Positions 15,610 to 16,559 of a stretch of 16,559 nucleotides of DNA are shown here, in pieces. How positions within the stretch are numbered: the stretch's first letter is position 1; each line of letters begins with the position of its first letter. The stretch is from CAG-791 sp964386925 (GTDB lineage Bacteria > Bacillota > Clostridia > Lachnospirales > Lachnospiraceae). The stretch lies in assembly GCA_964386925.1 (NCBI GenBank), contig CAYLUU010000052.1, positions 1-16,559 of the forward strand, read 5' to 3'. Position numbers and translations under genes: made by a program. Under the pieces are notes generated by a model. The model saw only the letters and a list, made by a program, of their open reading frames with translations. It ran no database searches and was not told the DNA's origin.

Positions 15610-15627
15610 ATGTGTCAGAACACGTGA
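15610..15627 (+). promoter_or_regulatory. Possible five-codon leader ORF coupled to the methyltransferase start
   Basis: ATG 15610, immediately after AAAGGA, opens MCQNT and stops at TGA 15625-15627, overlapping GTG 15624 as GTGA. ATG-to-GTG distance is 14 bases, the same as before the histidine kinase. Confidence 0.3.
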
Positions 15628-16559
15628 GTAAGAAAATGAACAGGGCGGGGAAGGACGATCTTCCCTTCCAGAAAGATGACATCGTCCGCGTATCCATTCA
15701 GGACATCAGCTCCGACGGAGCCGGGATCGGGAAAGTGGACGGCTTCACGTTATTTATCAAGGACGCGGTCGTGGGCGACATGGTGACCGCGAAGATCATG
15801 AAGGTCAAAAAAGGCTACGGCTTTGCCAGATTAGTGGAGGTGGCAGAGCCGTCGCCTTTTCGCGTTGCACCGCCCTGCCCGATCGCGAGGAAGTGCGGCG
15901 GCTGCCAGCTCCAGGAGCTCTCCTATGAGCAGCAGCTGGTCTTCAAGGAGAAGAAGGTGCGCGATGTGCTGATGCGCATCGGAGGATTTGCACCGGAGCT
16001 GGTGGAGGCGATCACGAATCCGACGCTCGGAATGGAAGAGCCATGGCGCTTCCGCAACAAGGAACAGCTGCCGGTCGGCATGCAGAATGGGCGGCCGGTC
16101 GCCGGTTTTTACGCTGGTCGGACGCATTGCATTGTCCCTATCGAGGACTGTCTGGTAGGCGCAGAGGCGAACCGGGAGATCATGAAGGTGGTTCTGCAGT
16201 ACATGGAGCAGTATCACGTGCCGGCCTACGATGAGGAGACGGGAAAAGGACTCGTGCGCCATGTCCTGATCCGAAACGGCAGGTACACGGGAGAGATTAT
16301 GGTCTGTCTCGTAGTAAACGGGACCAAGCTGCCGCAGGAGGCGAAGCTGGTCGAGGCATTATGCAGTTTATACGCACCGACAGAAGGTTCAATCGATCAT
16401 TCAATTAATCGTTCGGGGGCGGTTGCTGCGGCACAGAGGATTACGAGCATCTCTCTTAACACCAACACCGCCAGAACCAATGTCATCATGGGCGAGCAGA
16501 CCCGCACGCTGTGGGGCAGCGATACCATTACGGATGTCATGCATGTGATGGATGTGAAG
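15624..16559 (+). CDS. rlmD: 23S rRNA (uracil-5-)-methyltransferase RlmD/TrmA family, 5' part
   Basis: The frame is open for 312 codons to the window edge; the full protein is usually ~450, so the SAM-binding catalytic C-terminus is missing. An N-terminal TRAM domain (about 14-70: VRVSIQDISSDGAGIGKVDGF, VVGDMVTAKIMKVKKGYGFARLVE) precedes a 4Fe-4S site with Cys85, Cys91 and Cys94 in CPIARKCGGCQ and a probable fourth ligand at Cys176 in EDCLVG. Then come WRFRNKEQLPVG and LVRHVLIRNGRYTGEIMVCLV. These match RlmD-like enzymes that methylate uracil C5 in 23S rRNA; the closest paralogues in Bacillota (RlmCD, or TrmA-like) cannot be told apart from this part. GTG 15624 is chosen; GTG 15612 and ATG 15636 are in-frame alternatives. 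Residues about 250-272 (YAPTEGSIDHSINRSGAV) look like an insertion. Confidence 0.9.
   Translation, partial: MSKKMNRAGKDDLPFQKDDIVRVSIQDISSDGAGIGKVDGFTLFIKDAVVGDMVTAKIMKVKKGYGFARLVEVAEPSPFRVAPPCPIARKCGGCQLQELSYEQQLVFKEKKVRDVLMRIGGFAPELVEAITNPTLGMEEPWRFRNKEQLPVGMQNGRPVAGFYAGRTHCIVPIEDCLVGAEANREIMKVVLQYMEQYHVPAYDEETGKGLVRHVLIRNGRYTGEIMVCLVVNGTKLPQEAKLVEALCSLYAPTEGSIDHSINRSGAVAAAQRITSISLNTNTARTNVIMGEQTRTLWGSDTITDVMHVMDVK

Overview
The window is about 16.5 kb of moderately GC-rich DNA from a Bacillota genome, most likely Clostridia of a Lachnospiraceae type. That placement rests on the set of genes (MutS2, YhaM, a VanW-domain protein, a HypE-like AIR-synthase relative next to an Lrp regulator and an aminotransferase), on the purine-rich ribosome binding sites, and on an intrinsic terminator. 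It is an inference from protein resemblance. Every convincing gene lies on the + strand. Two runs of exactly 100 N (7891-7990 and 12073-12172) mark scaffold joins, so this is a draft or metagenome assembly. I see no tRNA, rRNA, CRISPR array, transposase or phage gene.

Layout. (1) 1-390: the 3' end of an iron-containing alcohol dehydrogenase, closed by a strong terminator. (2) 434-5268: a clear promoter, a structured leader, then four tightly packed genes: a membrane-anchored VanW-domain protein, a divergent AIR-synthase/HypE-like protein, an Lrp/AsnC regulator and a class I/II aminotransferase. Stop/start overlaps (GTGA, ATGA) suggest one operon. (3) 5285-5457: a highly self-complementary intergenic element filling the space before mutS2. 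(4) 5474-7891: mutS2. (5) 8001-10208: an OmpR-type response regulator and its membrane histidine kinase, separated by an intercistronic hairpin. (6) 10349-13030: an IlvD/Edd-family dehydratase and a DapA-family aldolase, which together look like an aldonic (sugar) acid pathway: dehydration to a 2-keto-3-deoxy acid, then cleavage to pyruvate and an aldehyde. (7) 13051-14517: a membrane-anchored HtrA-like protein with a PDZ domain. (8) 14555-15499: YhaM-type 3'-5' exoribonuclease. (9) 15506-15588: another inverted-repeat element. (10) 15624 to the end: the 5' part of an RlmD/TrmA-family RNA uracil methyltransferase.

The most interesting observations are these. The HtrA-like protein appears to have lost all three catalytic-triad residues, so it may be a pseudoprotease. 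The AIR-synthase relative has also lost its usual active-site motifs. The 173-nt folded element before mutS2 may hold the mutS2 ribosome binding site in its base. Several genes are preceded by a tiny reading frame whose TGA overlaps the gene's own start codon. I did not recognise a complete, wholly new multi-gene system.
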